This document shows, in pieces, positions 33,201 through 46,880 of a stretch of DNA of 64,000 nucleotides. The notes beneath the pieces were generated by a model that worked only from the letters and a program-made list of their open reading frames with translations, searched no databases and was not told the origin of the DNA. Made by a program: the position numbers and the translations under genes. Origin of the DNA: Acanthaster planci. Its lineage: Eukaryota > Echinodermata > Asteroidea > Valvatida > Acanthasteridae. The first letter of the stretch is position 1. Every line of letters begins with the position of its first letter. The DNA is taken from NCBI RefSeq assembly GCF_001949145.1, contig NW_019091362.1:5959904-6023903 (forward strand), given 5' to 3'.

Positions 33201-36200
33201 CAACAGACAAAAACAGTTGTTCCTCAAATACGTACTGGTATTCTACCCACACAGAGGTCAAGTTGGATTTCAAAGCTCTCTCGACTTTCTACTTTAAATC
33301 TTATGGAATCTGTTAATTATGACTTTGATGCCCGCAATGTGGAAATTAACTGAATCCGTTACTTCACTCATCAGAAGTCGAATTTGAGTGTTTTACATTG
33401 TGATTCAGGAATTTATGAGAGGCAGTAGTACAATTTCTGTTCTTATTAAAAACAAGCGGCAAGATGGCATTGTTTCGATACTTATTAGCTCATGCAAAGA
33501 ACTCCACCATTCCAGTCATCATTCAATTCCCAATATTTTGGTTTAAAAAGTTCCAATGATGAAAATAATGCCATGCCAAGGCGGAAGCTGACTTTTGGGG
33601 CAACTACAGTGGAGATCATTAAAAAAATCATAAGATTACCAGATCTGACGCGCACCATGACAACACGTCAAAAACTGTACCACTCATCAGGCCTACAAAT
33701 GTACGATCAAGAGACATTCTCGACAAAAATTGCTCCATTGAAGAGACTGTCATGAAAACAGACTGGTCGTACATCATGACAATCGGAGACATATTGCATT
33801 GGTGCCTCACCCCATCAACTCCAATCACAGTGCGGAAATGCTTGTATCAGGATAACCATGTAATTTTCAGCCAAGAAACCCACAATGACTACTCAGATTT
33901 ACCGATCAAATTGCTTGGGAGCCAACTTTCATTATAACAACTTGCCCTAAAGCCTACCACGATATCGGGACGAATTTTCAGTCTAGACAAGCCAAGCTTG
34001 AGTTGAAATGTCAGAGGATAGAGTGATTAAAGAGCTAGAATCTAAGTTGATACTTAAATGTCAAAATCATTCATAGCATGCAAATGCACGTATCAACCAA
34101 AATTTAAGATACTGAAACATTTCGATATTTATACAGAACGATTCTTCATTGCAAGGAGAAAGAGGAGAATGACAATTGGTAATGTTTCCTCGTGTCTTGA
34201 TTGTCTTTACATTGTTTGTCTTTTTATGTTTTCTGCTGTAATTCAGCACTAAAAGTCATTTAATATCCCCACCTAATTTACTATTCTGGTAAACAGATGC
34301 GCAAATTACTACCACTGCACGAAGCAGTGACAGAACTTGCCTGGTGTGGAAGTGTAATATCCATGTACAGTCCTGAGGAAGGGAAGGAAAGAGAGCTAAT
34401 GCACGAGATGACCCTGGACATTGTGAACATGTTATGCACTTCACACTGCAGCATCACTTTGCGTTTGAGAGATCAAATTATCAAGGGAAACTGCTTGCTC
34501 CTAATCCACGCACGTCCTCTTCACCTTTTTAAATACAATTTTTACTTCAGGGCCTCGAGAGATGAAAAGGGCAGCTTGAACATTCGTCTTGAAAGTTCGC
34601 ATCACCTCTATCAGCTTACTGATGAGTATTATCGTCCTCACCAAGAAGACCCTCCATCAATTATGCACCAGGCTTTCTCTTCTTGACAATTCCTCCTACT
34701 CCTCTTCTCATCCAACTCACTCGTCTCTCAGCTCTTCCCCTGCCCGTCAAGGGAGAACTCTCTCCCCCTGGAGAATTTCCATTTCTTGTCTAACTTGCAT
34801 TCCTCGCCTGGCCCTTTCTTCCTGCTCAAGGACGATCCTCAATGAGGGGATAATACGCCCCAATACACGCATGCTTTCACTCGCATCTTCTCTCCTCGGC
34901 AAGTAACAGAGAAGGGGCTGCACTAAAAGCATTTTCAATTTTGCCCTTTGTTGGAGGAGAAGAAAAGGGATAAAAAGCAGCCAAATTGATGACATCAAGA
35001 TAGAAAACTGTCTTAGTCAATGAGGTCCATGTTACGAGCAGTGGGGTTTCTGTGGGGTTTTCTGCTTACTACCTTCACTGCAAGCTTGGTTAGAAAACAA
35101 ATGAGAGACTTACAAATTAAAATTTCATAGACTTCAAGACAAAAAACCTTTGCCCACAGGTTTGGTTGCTATGAACTACACTACATTTTCTAATTCTACA
35201 ACTATTAAAAATGTAAAGCACCCGGCATCTTCTCATATTTATGGATTTTCACACAAATCTGATCAAAACATCCATTAGTCATCCGTGGTTGTTTCAATAG
35301 AGGATAACAAAGCTCATTTGTCATTTGTAAACGACAACGCGAGGAAAATGGCAAGAAAATACCAATGTTACCTCACTCCATACACTGATCGTTTTGGTGG
35401 TTTGATTTAAGTTTAATTTGTAAAAATTCCAATACACTCCATATGGCTTGAATCATTTGGAAAAAAGTGCTTGGAATTTTTCTCCATCTGATTATTCCCC
35501 TCCTTCATTACTCATTCTCATGGACTTTTCTCTCCCCAATCCCATTCTGTCTGCCGTCGAGATAAACAAGAATATGCTTTCACCACTCGACATTTCCTTC
35601 CTGCAATCACAGACTTATGAACGTTGTCATGGACACCGGGCCTTTGGAAACTATGGCAACACTGATGCCATCACTGGGCACTCAATCGGGAGACACCGCA
35701 GCTGTGACACACCGCCAAGCGCGTGGACAATATTAGAAATAGGGAACGGTTTACAAGATTAAAATGTCATTATCTTCCACTGTTGTCAGTGCCTTTCCAA
35801 CACTGAACAAGATGACTTTGAATCATGAATGAGACAATGCAAATTTATTGCGAGTATAACACCGTAGAGGTGACCACAGAATTCTCTACTTAGACGAATG
35901 GCAGTCTGCTTTTTGATTTTTTTTTAAAGGCGCTGGCCCCTCCAACCCATTTAAATTAGGTGCATGCTAAAATGCCTGGCATTTCTTTCTTTAGAGTAAA
36001 CATTTCAATTTCGTACTCCGTTTCAATCCGATTACCACTCAAATCAGTACTTTCTATTAGAGCGCCCTCTATTAATCACTGGCATTCGACGACACTTTTT
36101 CTTACAATCAAGCAGCTTTATAAATGAATTTTTCATCTACACTTTCAACTATGCTCACATACACTTAACCAAAAATTCTCATTCTTACATTATCCAAGTC

Positions 36201-37200
36201 CATAACGTTTCAAGAATCTTTAAAATTCATTTCATTTCAACAAAGTTTTGACTGATAAGCAATTTCTCCTCCAGCTGTACAAATGGCCAATGTTGCACAA
36301 ACAACATTCATATCTTATGCAAGGATTAGCCTAACTTAAAAACATACCAAGGATAATGTATAAAAACAGACTTGTCACCTTCTATACTGCTTGCAAGAAG
36401 CTTCAGCCAAATTGAGTTTCAGAGTCAGACGGTATAATGCCTAAAACATGGTTTTCAAGCCCCTAACTTCAGTGCTAAAAATGCCGACAACTAATCATCC
36501 AAATCTCTTACAACTGTCCCCTCTCTGGCTTGTACCTTCCAAATAAGGTGAAAGGAGACTCTCTCATCTTCAGGCAAGTGTGACGTCTAGCAAGGGAGAG
36601 TGGCCAGGTGGATCCTTTCCGACCGATCCCCTCCCCCAACATTTGCCTCCACTGGAACAACTGTGACCATGCCACTTTAGGGGGCAACACCATTGTCAAC
36701 AGTTGCTGCATGCCTCAGCAGGGGTTGGAGGCGGCGGTTGACAATCCCGGGTATAATTATACACAACTTGAGCAATATGTGGTGCTACCCAAGTATAAAC
36801 TGTACACGTGTGTACACTTCATATCTGTCTTCAGCAACTTTCTCTGCCATTTCTTTTCTTTCTTGCCTTTTCCCTACATGCTGACTATGATAACTGCAAA
36901 AGCATTTTCCATTAAAGAATTATGGGGGTAACATCACTTTCTAGAAGTTGACTAGTTTTGGATTAACCAAGACTTACACAATTTGACATTTTCAGTGCAG
37001 ACAAAAATGAATATGCTCAATCATATAAATGAATTATTCACTGATTTTCTTGACTCTTGCCTTTGCTTTGACGGTTTTATATATTTAGATGAGTACAAAA
37101 ATAAGCAGAACAATTTATTACCGAGCAACGAGAAACTTCCAGTCAACTGGGATGAAAATAAAATGCCTGAGAAAGTCTAGCCCTTGAGATGGAATCCGGA
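30203..37200. other. intergenic, no gene recognised
   Basis: Mixed composition, with CpG still frequent up to about 37 kb. The longest open frame (34297-34686, plus) lacks convincing splice sites or similarity. CpG- and pyrimidine-rich patches near 34.6-34.9 kb and 36.5-36.75 kb could be regulatory. Nothing firmer is visible. Confidence 0.45.
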
Positions 37201-40200
37201 AGAAACAAATCACCCTCTTTTGTCCAACCCTATTACCCCTGGCAGTAAAAATATAAGGCATTAGCCAATACATGCTGGTCTTAGAAAAAATCCCTTATGA
37301 ACACACCCTATAACTAAAAACAACACCAAAGCAGCACATAGGGGAAAAAGCTTCCCTTGTGTCAACAGATTTTCTGGGCTCCCCTCATATGCATAAGGTG
37401 TTTGAGGGGTTCTGGTCAATCAGGTGGACTTGGCCATTGACACAAAGGTTTAATCTCACCCAGGCCTAAGGTGCCACAGATATCCCATTACACTCATTGC
37501 TAAGAAAGGGGATTCATAGTGACCCTGAGTGAGCACTGATGGTGGTCCGAAGTCTGCTTGCCTGATGAAAGGAGCCACATCATTGGTGGAAATAAAAGGA
37601 ATATTATAATCAGTTCACAAATGTCAGACTGAATTAAAACTTGCAAATAGTATACCCATGTACCAATTAATATCTCAATTAAATATGGAACAGCTGAGAT
37701 CATTGGAGAGGGCAGGTCTATCCTCCTCCCTTTTTTGGGAGTGATCCTGCTAAAGAAATTTTTTTTCATCACTGTTGTAATTTCAGTATACTGGCCACGT
37801 GCTCAGTGCTTACTTTGTTTTTAGGAGATCTTTAACTGCAAAGGCAAAAGAATCAGCCCTTAAAGTTTACCATTTAATTATCAGCCCTGCTACAATGCTG
37901 GTCTGAGGCAAGTGGAGGAAACAAACTCATATATGGACAGAGCTAAGTCTTGTACTGGTAGATTTTATCCAAACATCTGCAGGGCTACCCAAACTGAGAA
38001 AAAGCCCATTAAACTTAAGTCCTCAGCATGCACATTCGAGACTTCGAAGCAATATTACACTTTATGGGGGATTTACATGACTGGCTCTGCATTTCTGCAT
38101 TATGCATGAAATGCTTACTGCACAAGTGTCTCTCCAAATCTGCAAAACCTGATGAGAGACAAAAACATGTAAATGTTTAAGTGTCAATGACCGCACAACT
38201 CATTCATAATCAAATTCCTCAGCATGATTCATTCATGAGACAGTAAGGGAAAATTTCTTGTGGTTCATGCCAGTTCCTTGACATCTGGAAGACGGGGGAG
38301 ATGGTTCAGCACTAGGCTCCACAGTAACAAAAAGATAAGGGGTTGGCAAATAACATTTCTACTTTAGATTGCCCAATGGGAATCCAAAGTTCAGATAAAT
38401 AACCCTCAGCTCTGTTTGAATTCCCAAGAGAACAACCCAGAGCAAGCTGTTAATTGCTGCAGTAATCTTTCCATCATTTCACTTCAGTGAGCCAGAGTTA
38501 TCCCAAGAGTAAATGGAAGCAGAGACGAATGATGGCCACAGGAAAATGCTTGGTATTTGGCAGTTTCGTATCTTGTGAGTGGCTAGGGCTATCTCAAAAT
38601 CAAACATCTTGTGGCTATGCCTTTACTTCCATCAGGAAGAATGAGCAGTGTCTGTGGGTGCGTTCCTCAATGAGATAGCTATGCCTGGTACCATGCCCTT
38701 ATGAAAACAGCTTGAGTTACCTGAGATGCCAAGAGGCATACTTGCATTCACATTATTGCATCTAGGGAGGTTGTTAAATATTGTTTAACACTAGTAAACA
38801 TTCTTGCTCTGATCAATTTTGATGATTCTGATGTTAACCAAATTCTCACTAAAATGAATATTCATAAACTGTTTGCAACTTTAATGGGATGCTCTTTTTG
38901 TAGCAAGTAGACAGGCAACTTGATTAACATCCAACACTGACTTGTATGCTTCAATGTTGTACATTATAACCATGCATGACATGATGGAATATCTCTACCT
39001 TTATGCCTAGAATGCAAGACAGTATACTGTAATTGACAGCATTGATGTTTAAGTCTATTTCATTTTATAATTCTAAGTTTAACATTCATACCAAGGAGCA
39101 AGAACTAATTTGTAAGGGGGTCTGGCCTCAAGTAGTAGGCCCTACGGCAGTAGTTGCTTCAAAGTGTATTCAGTAGGGAAAAATATAATGGCCCATTCCA
39201 TCTGTAAAAATTCACAGGAAGTTTATCATGCACTGGGGGCTCTCATTAGATTTTTTGGGGAAAATTGGGCGTTTCTTGTATAATTTCACATATTTGATGG
39301 AAATTCTAATGTCACGAGAAATGGGTAACAAAAAAGAGTTGAATATTTATGCATACTGACAAAACGTGGCTTGCTCCACTCAGACAGGAAAGCTAACTCT
39401 GTCCACGCTCTCTCCAAGAGTGGGCCACTTCACAACTCGACAAAAGACCAAAAAGAACAATCGGACATTTTTCCACTGTGGCCCCTTCAAAGTAGCCAGC
39501 CATTCACTTGCCCAAATCATCCCTGAGGCGCATTAGGGTCAGCGTTTGAAGTTTTTTCTGTCTTGGACTAGATCACAACCTTACAGGAAGGGGGGGGAGC
39601 TGATTTCAGGCAAACATTGGCTCTCCCCCTAAGGGGAGGCTTGTTGCCACAAAAGATATTTTGCTGATGCAGGGAGTGTGGAGCAATCTGTTTGGCAAGG
39701 CCTAAACGGGACTGTCGCTGGTGACAAAAAAAAACAGGAAACATTCTGGTTAAAAAAAATGCTGCGCCAAGCACGACAGCTTTATAAGGTCTGGTCACGA
39801 ATCCTCAAAGTGATGTCCACACCATGAAGATCTCTCCCAGGCATTCAGAAGCTCAGTATATTTCACAAACAACCAACTGGCATTAATTGTTAAATACTAA
39901 TGCTATATAAAGATATGAGAAATGTTCACTGTGTATTAAGGGAGCCTCATTTAGTTGACCATACCATAGACTTGGTGCTACTAAGTCGGTAGTTGGTTTG
40001 GTACAAATTATTCTCTGACTGCAATATCCTTGCGATCTACACAGGCATTACTTCCTGCAATCTACATGTTATAGATGTATTTCTGCCTTTGCATGGGGAC
40101 ATTAGTTGCCTCGTTGACCATACAGTTACCCGGACAACAATGTTGCCAATCTTAAACTAGAGCCGCACCCGACGGATTTCGACTGAAGCTCACAGACAAA

Positions 40201-43200
40201 ACATGACTGTCAAACAACTTGTCTTGAAGTCTAACCACACTGCAGCTCAAGTTCCACAATTTCCACAAGGACTGTCAATACTAAATGTATCTCTTTTAAT
40301 AGTTGTCACTGTCAGCTTTTCAAGTTGTAATATAGAGAAATGATAGTCATAAAGCCTTTCCAAAATGACCAGACTGGTCATTCGTACATCCAGGACTTTT
40401 AAAGCATGAGGTGTTGAAGTCAATGCATGGTGGAAGGACTGAAGGTGACAACTGTGAACCAGCAGTTTTGTTGATGTATGATGTTATTCAGGAACATTTA
40501 GCATTTTCCAGCAATATGCAAATAGCTATTGGTCTGAATATTTAAAGAGAGGCATATCCTGGAAAAGAAAAATTTGGAACATGTGGAGCCCCCTTTATTA
40601 GAGAAATACATCCATCTCACTTGGGAATTGACTGGCTGAGTATTTTAGACAATTATCATTTAGCAACCATTTGGGGAACTGTAAACCCTTGGAGACTGCC
40701 GTTGCCATGAATTTTTTAATACCCAACAAAATTGACTTTCAGTGAGACCTGCGGCCATGTTCATGGCCAAAGCTGGGATGATTCATACAGCAAGTGCTTA
40801 GCACTCAAGGTCAGGTTTATTAGCTGATAACATCAACATTGATTCTCATCAAGGATACACGCATCCAACATTAGCTGGAGCATGTGATCTTTGCTAGATG
40901 ATGAGGAATGCATAAAAAATGACAACAGATCTAGCCGTAGCTTAATACGCTTCCAAAACTGTCAAATTCTTTAAGCAAATGCCTGTTCTACAGACTTTGA
41001 ACAACTATTTTGTCTCATAGCTCAATATCATATAAGATGGACAGTCGCAGACATACAAGAAACCACCTGCAGTTACCACATTTAAAGAATTTTCTTTTAC
41101 TGTGTTTTTCTCGGCAATGTCTCCATCTTGCCTATCTCCCTTTGAGCCACTGGCCCTGTCTTTCAGCAAATTCTCCTCTGTGGTCCAACTATTTCCCACT
41201 TCAACATCTCACTAGCCAGTCCCTGATTGCCACATCTGTCGTATTATTACTTTATTTTATCTAAAAAATTCAGTGCAAAAATACGGAATTCGCAAACAAT
41301 CTCATTCCTCTAACATTTGTTCAACCCTGCAACCTTCTTTTTCATCTGAAAGGCCCCCAAATAAATTGGCTCAATGAGCCACATAAGAGAGGCCATCAAC
41401 TTTGATTTACCTAGACAACTTCGATTTGTCTGAATGTTCAACATGATGATTCATGTGTATCTATGGAGACATGACGTGACCAGCGCCAACCGTCTTTTAA
41501 CCTACAAGATAATTAAGTGAGGAACTGTTTGTAATTTGGAAAGCTGAATGCACTACCCAATGGGAATTTATCAAGCTGTGCCTGGCAAGGCTTGAGTTAC
41601 CGTGGTAACAGGCATAGACTCAATGATTCTATTCTTTAAAACCTTTCAGAATGTGAGTTTGATAAGCAAATGTGGAGCTTCAAGCAGAAACCTACAACTG
41701 CTGATAGGCTGCAGCACATCTCGGGGATACATTGTTACAGATATGAGGCAGACCATCAATTGCATTAGGTTTGTTTGAGCAACATATCACTTCTTCAGAA
41801 AATATTGAGATAAACTGTGATCTTTGTAATTATCCTTAATTTCAGGTAACCTGTGTATAGTGAGATTTTACAAAGTAACTGATGATTGTAGCAATATTCA
41901 TGTACATCAAAATAATATGCAATAACAGTCTCTTTCAAATCAATAAGAGAATAATCACAATGAAGTTTAATTTGGTTACTGCTTATTTCTAATTACACAA
42001 AATGTAAAACATTCCAGGTGGTGTGAGATACATTTATCATTATAAGTTGATGTCCTACTGCTTGTGTGGATATAGACATAATATTTGTATAGCAAAATAC
42101 AACAAACATATCGCTATGCCATACACGTATTTAAGTCTAAAATTTCTCTCGCCTAAAGCTTATATATCACCTGCCTTCCTATCAATATCTATATTTGTGC
42201 TGGTGACTCAGAGCAATGGCAACTGTAACTTGGTTTTAAGTGATGAATTTTAAAACATCAAGCCTCCATCTCATTCACTCACTGAATCTACCCGAGACTT
42301 GTAGACATTCCACTTCCGACTTTTCACTGCTGCACAGGGAATGTTTATTTTGTTCCTTATCTGTACAGCCTCCCTCACCCTATCTCAGCAACCTGGCTAT
42401 CTATCTGTCTTGTTTATTCGCGAATAAGAGGACAGGGGATGGATATTCACTGATGGAATTCAGTTGACTCATCCTGGTAAGATGTTTGGTGGAGACGAAA
42501 GACCACCAGCACTGCGACAAAGTCATTGAAAATAATGACTGAATCTAAATGACAAAATGATGTCACCTTGCAGCTTAGATGGCCTCAAGCAGAAAGTTAC
42601 CTATCAACCCTAGAAAATATGATTTTCCTTCCTGGTTAGAAGACCTGCTGAGGAAATTCAATGAAAATGTGGATGGCATAAATTGTCACAATACTGTAAA
42701 TGGAACTGAATAGAAGTCTTACCTTAAAGCTAACAGATTCTGTACAGTCTCCACATAAGCAGTTCTTGATGAATCAAACCAATGCTTCTGAGAAAACGTT
42801 TGTAAAGAAACTAGTTATTGATTTAACATGACCGTGTTTTTCTGTACCTGATCAAGTTGATCAATTTGGTATTACAAAAGACACAACTCTTTAATAGTTT
42901 ATGTGCAGCAGCTCGAATACTGTGGGTTTCAGATAATTCAAGCAACTGTCAACCTTTATACATAAACACTCTACCCAAAAAAATACCAGTTCAACATCTT
43001 TTGAAATGTCTGTTCAAGGTATTAAAAAAATAATAGAAATTTGACAAACAGGTTTTCAAACTACTTCTGACATGAATATTAACAGCTGCATGATTGTGCT
43101 CTAACCATGGTCTATCCACACAGCCACACATGATATCTCCAAGGCAACCACAGATCACTCATCCCCATCTTGAGTAACCCCTGACCCCTATGTGGCGCCA

Positions 43201-46200
43201 CGCATCCCCGCCTAGCTTGGGGAAATCTGCAGACACACACAAACTCAATGGGCAACATGGCCACAAAGTGAACACTGATGCAACACTGCCAACGAGGTGC
43301 AAATATCAATGCATTATGCATGTGCCCTAGAAAGCCTAGGCTTCTTATTTGTACATGCCTGCGGGGGAAAATATTTCCCTCTATCTCCATACTCGAGGTG
43401 TGGTGCTTATATGGAATATTTAGTGACACATACATATCACCCTTGTCTGACATTTGGGTCGCTAGTGTCAGAGACAGAGTACCATGACTGCAGTCTTACA
43501 GCAAGGCCCTGATTTCAAAAGCAGAGAATGGTAGGGCAGAGATCCACTTGTACCATAGTGTGATGAGTGATTTGGACATACACGCTCCCATTAACTGACA
43601 CAATAAACTTAAGTGTCCACACCTGCCATTATTTTTTTTTCAGGCCGGCATTTAGTTGCAATTTACTCAAGTGTAAATTGAAGGTCATGACATACAATTG
43701 AACACCAAGCATTCAGCATACAGAGAGCACAGAGGAGTGTAAAAAAGCATATGTGGAGCTTTGTGTTTTCCATCAGCTCTACTGCATGAAAATATAAGAA
43801 AAGCAGCTGTCCACCCAACTTGGATCAACAAGGAATTTCCATACAAACTAAACTATGGACTGAAACAAAAGAAAGAAATAAACAAATCAGAACAGAATTC
43901 ACATGGAACACATTTCTATCAAAAATTCAACATACATTTTTGAGGCTACATCAAATTAAAACAATCTTTATGGAAGACAAACCGGAGTTCACATGCAGCT
44001 ACTCTACTGCCAAAAAAAGAAACATGTAATAAAAAAATAGTGCTGTTGATAGTAAGGAACTACGCAACAAGGGCAAATCCAGAACTATTTTTTTTGGGGG
44101 GGGAGTTGTTTAAGGGGAAGGCCAAAAACTTAAAAATTTGTTTCAAGTAACATTTTATGGCTTTTTGGGGTGAGGGGGGGTTACATTTTGGGGCTTTTTG
44201 CATTCATTTGGAAGGGAAATAAAATAGACTGAAAAGAAAATGCCATGGCCCGTTTCTCCCTCTCAAATTTTCCTTCGTGTACAAATGCATTTGTAGCTGC
44301 GTGGGGCTGGCATGATCCTCTTTTTGTGCCTATGGACAAATGAAAACAGTCACCTGTATCTGGTCTGAAAGAAATAAGGCACTAAAAGGCATGTACTCAC
44401 TAAACATTTCTTCATGTTTCTAAATTCATGGCATAATGGTACAAAGACCTTTTCTATAAAGCCTTGTATTTCTGAAGTTGACCACAATCCCCTCATTTCT
44501 CAGAAAACTTGTCAACAATGTGAGGATACCACTTTCCACTCATGAACTGAAAAATTTTTGTATAATATACAGAGATAAAAATCAGTAATATAAAAATAAA
44601 TGAAAACCAAGTTAAACTGTGAGTTTTAGAAAGAAACAAAATGCAAAAAACAACCAATTGGCAAGATGCTAAATAATCTGCATTTTAAAACATTTGGCTG
44701 TGATATTCACACTGAGTTATTTCTATATCCAGCCAGAAGCCGCGCAATGTTTGTGAGGGGTGCAATTACATGTACTTGAAGAAATATAAGGCATTCATAC
44801 CATCCTGTAGAAAGACTCTCGGTGATTGAAACTGTGTGGACATCTGCTATTGGTATCCCAGCCCGCCATATTCTGTAATACTTTTGACCACCACCAATCA
44901 TCCCTGTTGAAGCATTCCAAGGTGATGAGGGATGTGGGCCTGCTCCAATCAATCTCCTCCCTCCTCCTGAGGACTCTGGGAGATATTGGCATCCTGACTC
45001 CCCCCCCCCATCTCTCTCCTGTTGTCTCTGGGTGTCTTGGCTCCTGTCCACCCTCAGGGAGAATCTTGACTTACACTAGGGGTCCAGCTGTGGGGGTGAG
45101 CTGGCTTTTGGAGATGCTCAATTGAAGATGGCAAATCATTTACAGGTAACTCAGCATGGGGATTATTTGAAATCTCCCCAAGAGCCAGTGATGATGCCCG
45201 TGTTCCAGATTATTCCCACTCTGGAATGCTAGCCAGTCAGCACATGGTGCTGGTTTGATCAAAAAGTTTGAGGAAACACACTAAATAAAGACGGAGAGTC
45301 AAGATTAAACAATGTGCATGTTTACACAAAAAATTTCAAGAGAAATTTTTGGATGCTGTTCCTGTCAACAAAATCATGTATGCATTCAAATCAAATAGCT
45401 TCCCCTGTGAGTAATGCATGCATCTATGGTAAGTTAATGCAGCTAGCAAGTGCTTGCCAGTGAAAGTTTCAAGCAGCAGGCACAATTTTGGACATAATGT
45501 CCTGGTAAACAAATAGCCTCCATGAACAGTGTCACCTACCACCATATCCTGTCTTTTCCTACTTTGAACAATAATCCCTAACCCACACCCACCCCCCCTC
45601 CCCCCCGGACCCCATCCACCCATATTTGAAATCTCCAGTGGTACATAACGCTAGTGTCATGTCAAACATATCTTTTGAATAACTGGACCATGGTAATGTC
45701 ATGGTTATGTCTTATTTCATCAACTCTAACTCTGATATTGAAGGATACTCCACATGAAAGAGTGGTCAATTATGTAAGCACACACAGGCCCATAAGTCAT
45801 TAATGATCAATTTATGTGCCACACTTTTATGTATTTGTTTGTATAGAACAGAGCAAAGGTTTCACTTTATTGATTATGAAACACTGGACAGACATTACAG
45901 CCAGCCTCTAATGGAATTAAATGACTGATTAGAATACCGGTTGCCAGCTAATGGAGAGACAATATTACTGAGTCATCAACATAAAGGATTAATTATTTGC
46001 ATCTGGTAGCGCAGAGAGAAGCAGCTCATGTCAGTCTGTAGTCTACGGCTTTATTTGGAGCATGACAAGAACTACATGCACTCAGGCCTTAAAAAGAAAA
46101 AGGAGTAGGAGGGGAATAAACATGAATGAGGATCACCAGATTCAAACCCAGGTAAAATACGCACATTAAAAGTGTGAGGAAATGGTTGATGATTCAACTA

Positions 46201-46540
46201 AAAAATGAAACTTTCACATAAAACCACAAGCTTGTGTGCTGCCACTTCTTTTCCCATTTTAGAAAAAATAATCTTTTGATTTAAGTTAAATATCTTCATA
46301 GCATTTATAATAATGTATAATGTAATGCATTATAATTTTTGTGTCTGGACATTTATGACCTTAAGAAGGCAAATCCACCATGCACAAATAATTCTATTTA
46401 AATAACTGATAATAAATTGTAATAGCTTGCGGTACACTCTCTGTGAAAGGATGTTCCTTGTAGCATTAATAATTGATGGTAAACTCCGTTCTCAGGACCA
46501 ATTCATCTTAATAGAAATGTCCATATTTGATGCGAATTTT
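37201..46540. other. CpG-depleted gene-free stretch, part 1
   Basis: Very few CpG (about 3 in 40201-40800) with abundant TpG and CpA. No coding exon is supported. Minor items: a CpG-bearing patch near 43190-43220, G- and C-homopolymer runs near 44096 and 45001, a YY1-like site at 44863-44872, and a motif-dense segment near 45880-46070. Confidence 0.5.
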
Positions 46541-46880
46541 TTCCTGGCCCTAACGTTCCGTCACTGTATTTAAGCCGTCTATCATAGCCAAGTCATGTCA
46601 AATCCATTTCCAGATCTTTCATTTACTGTTGCATGCTGCATTTGGCAAGCCTGAGCGATCACTTTGTAGTATGCCGCCAGCGCCCCAAAACGTAAATAAC
46701 ACGGGCAATCTCTCGCGGAAATCTGGGCCCTCAGTTGCCAGTCCCCTTGTGTTCTCCCTGACGATTGCCGTTGGATGTCGGTTACCGACAGCATCAATCA
46801 GGCAATTATGCACATGACCCACTGCTCCTCTCATAGAGATATGCACTGCCGCTCCGTGATACTTTTGTAAGTGTACCTCA
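46541..46880. promoter_or_regulatory. CpG-bearing patch, possible regulatory element
   Basis: About 340 bases with roughly twenty CpG inside DNA that is otherwise nearly CpG-free. It contains homeodomain-type AATTA words, CGTAAATAAC and a GGTTACCGAC segment. No promoter elements such as a TATA box or a coding exon were recognised next to it. Enhancer or unmethylated-region status is inferred from composition only. Confidence 0.3.

Noticed and set aside
34297-34686. 129-codon plus-strand ORF
   Set aside because: Looks protein-like in places but has no similarity, no clear acceptor or donor, and overlaps other open frames.
44707-45051. 114-codon minus-strand ORF with Gly/Arg-rich segment
   Set aside because: Generated by a C-rich/T-rich low-complexity tract at 44940-45060. 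No support as an exon.
46130-46160. GGTTTGAATC on the minus strand, like a tRNA T-loop
   Set aside because: Flanking bases do not form the T stem, and no acceptor stem is present.
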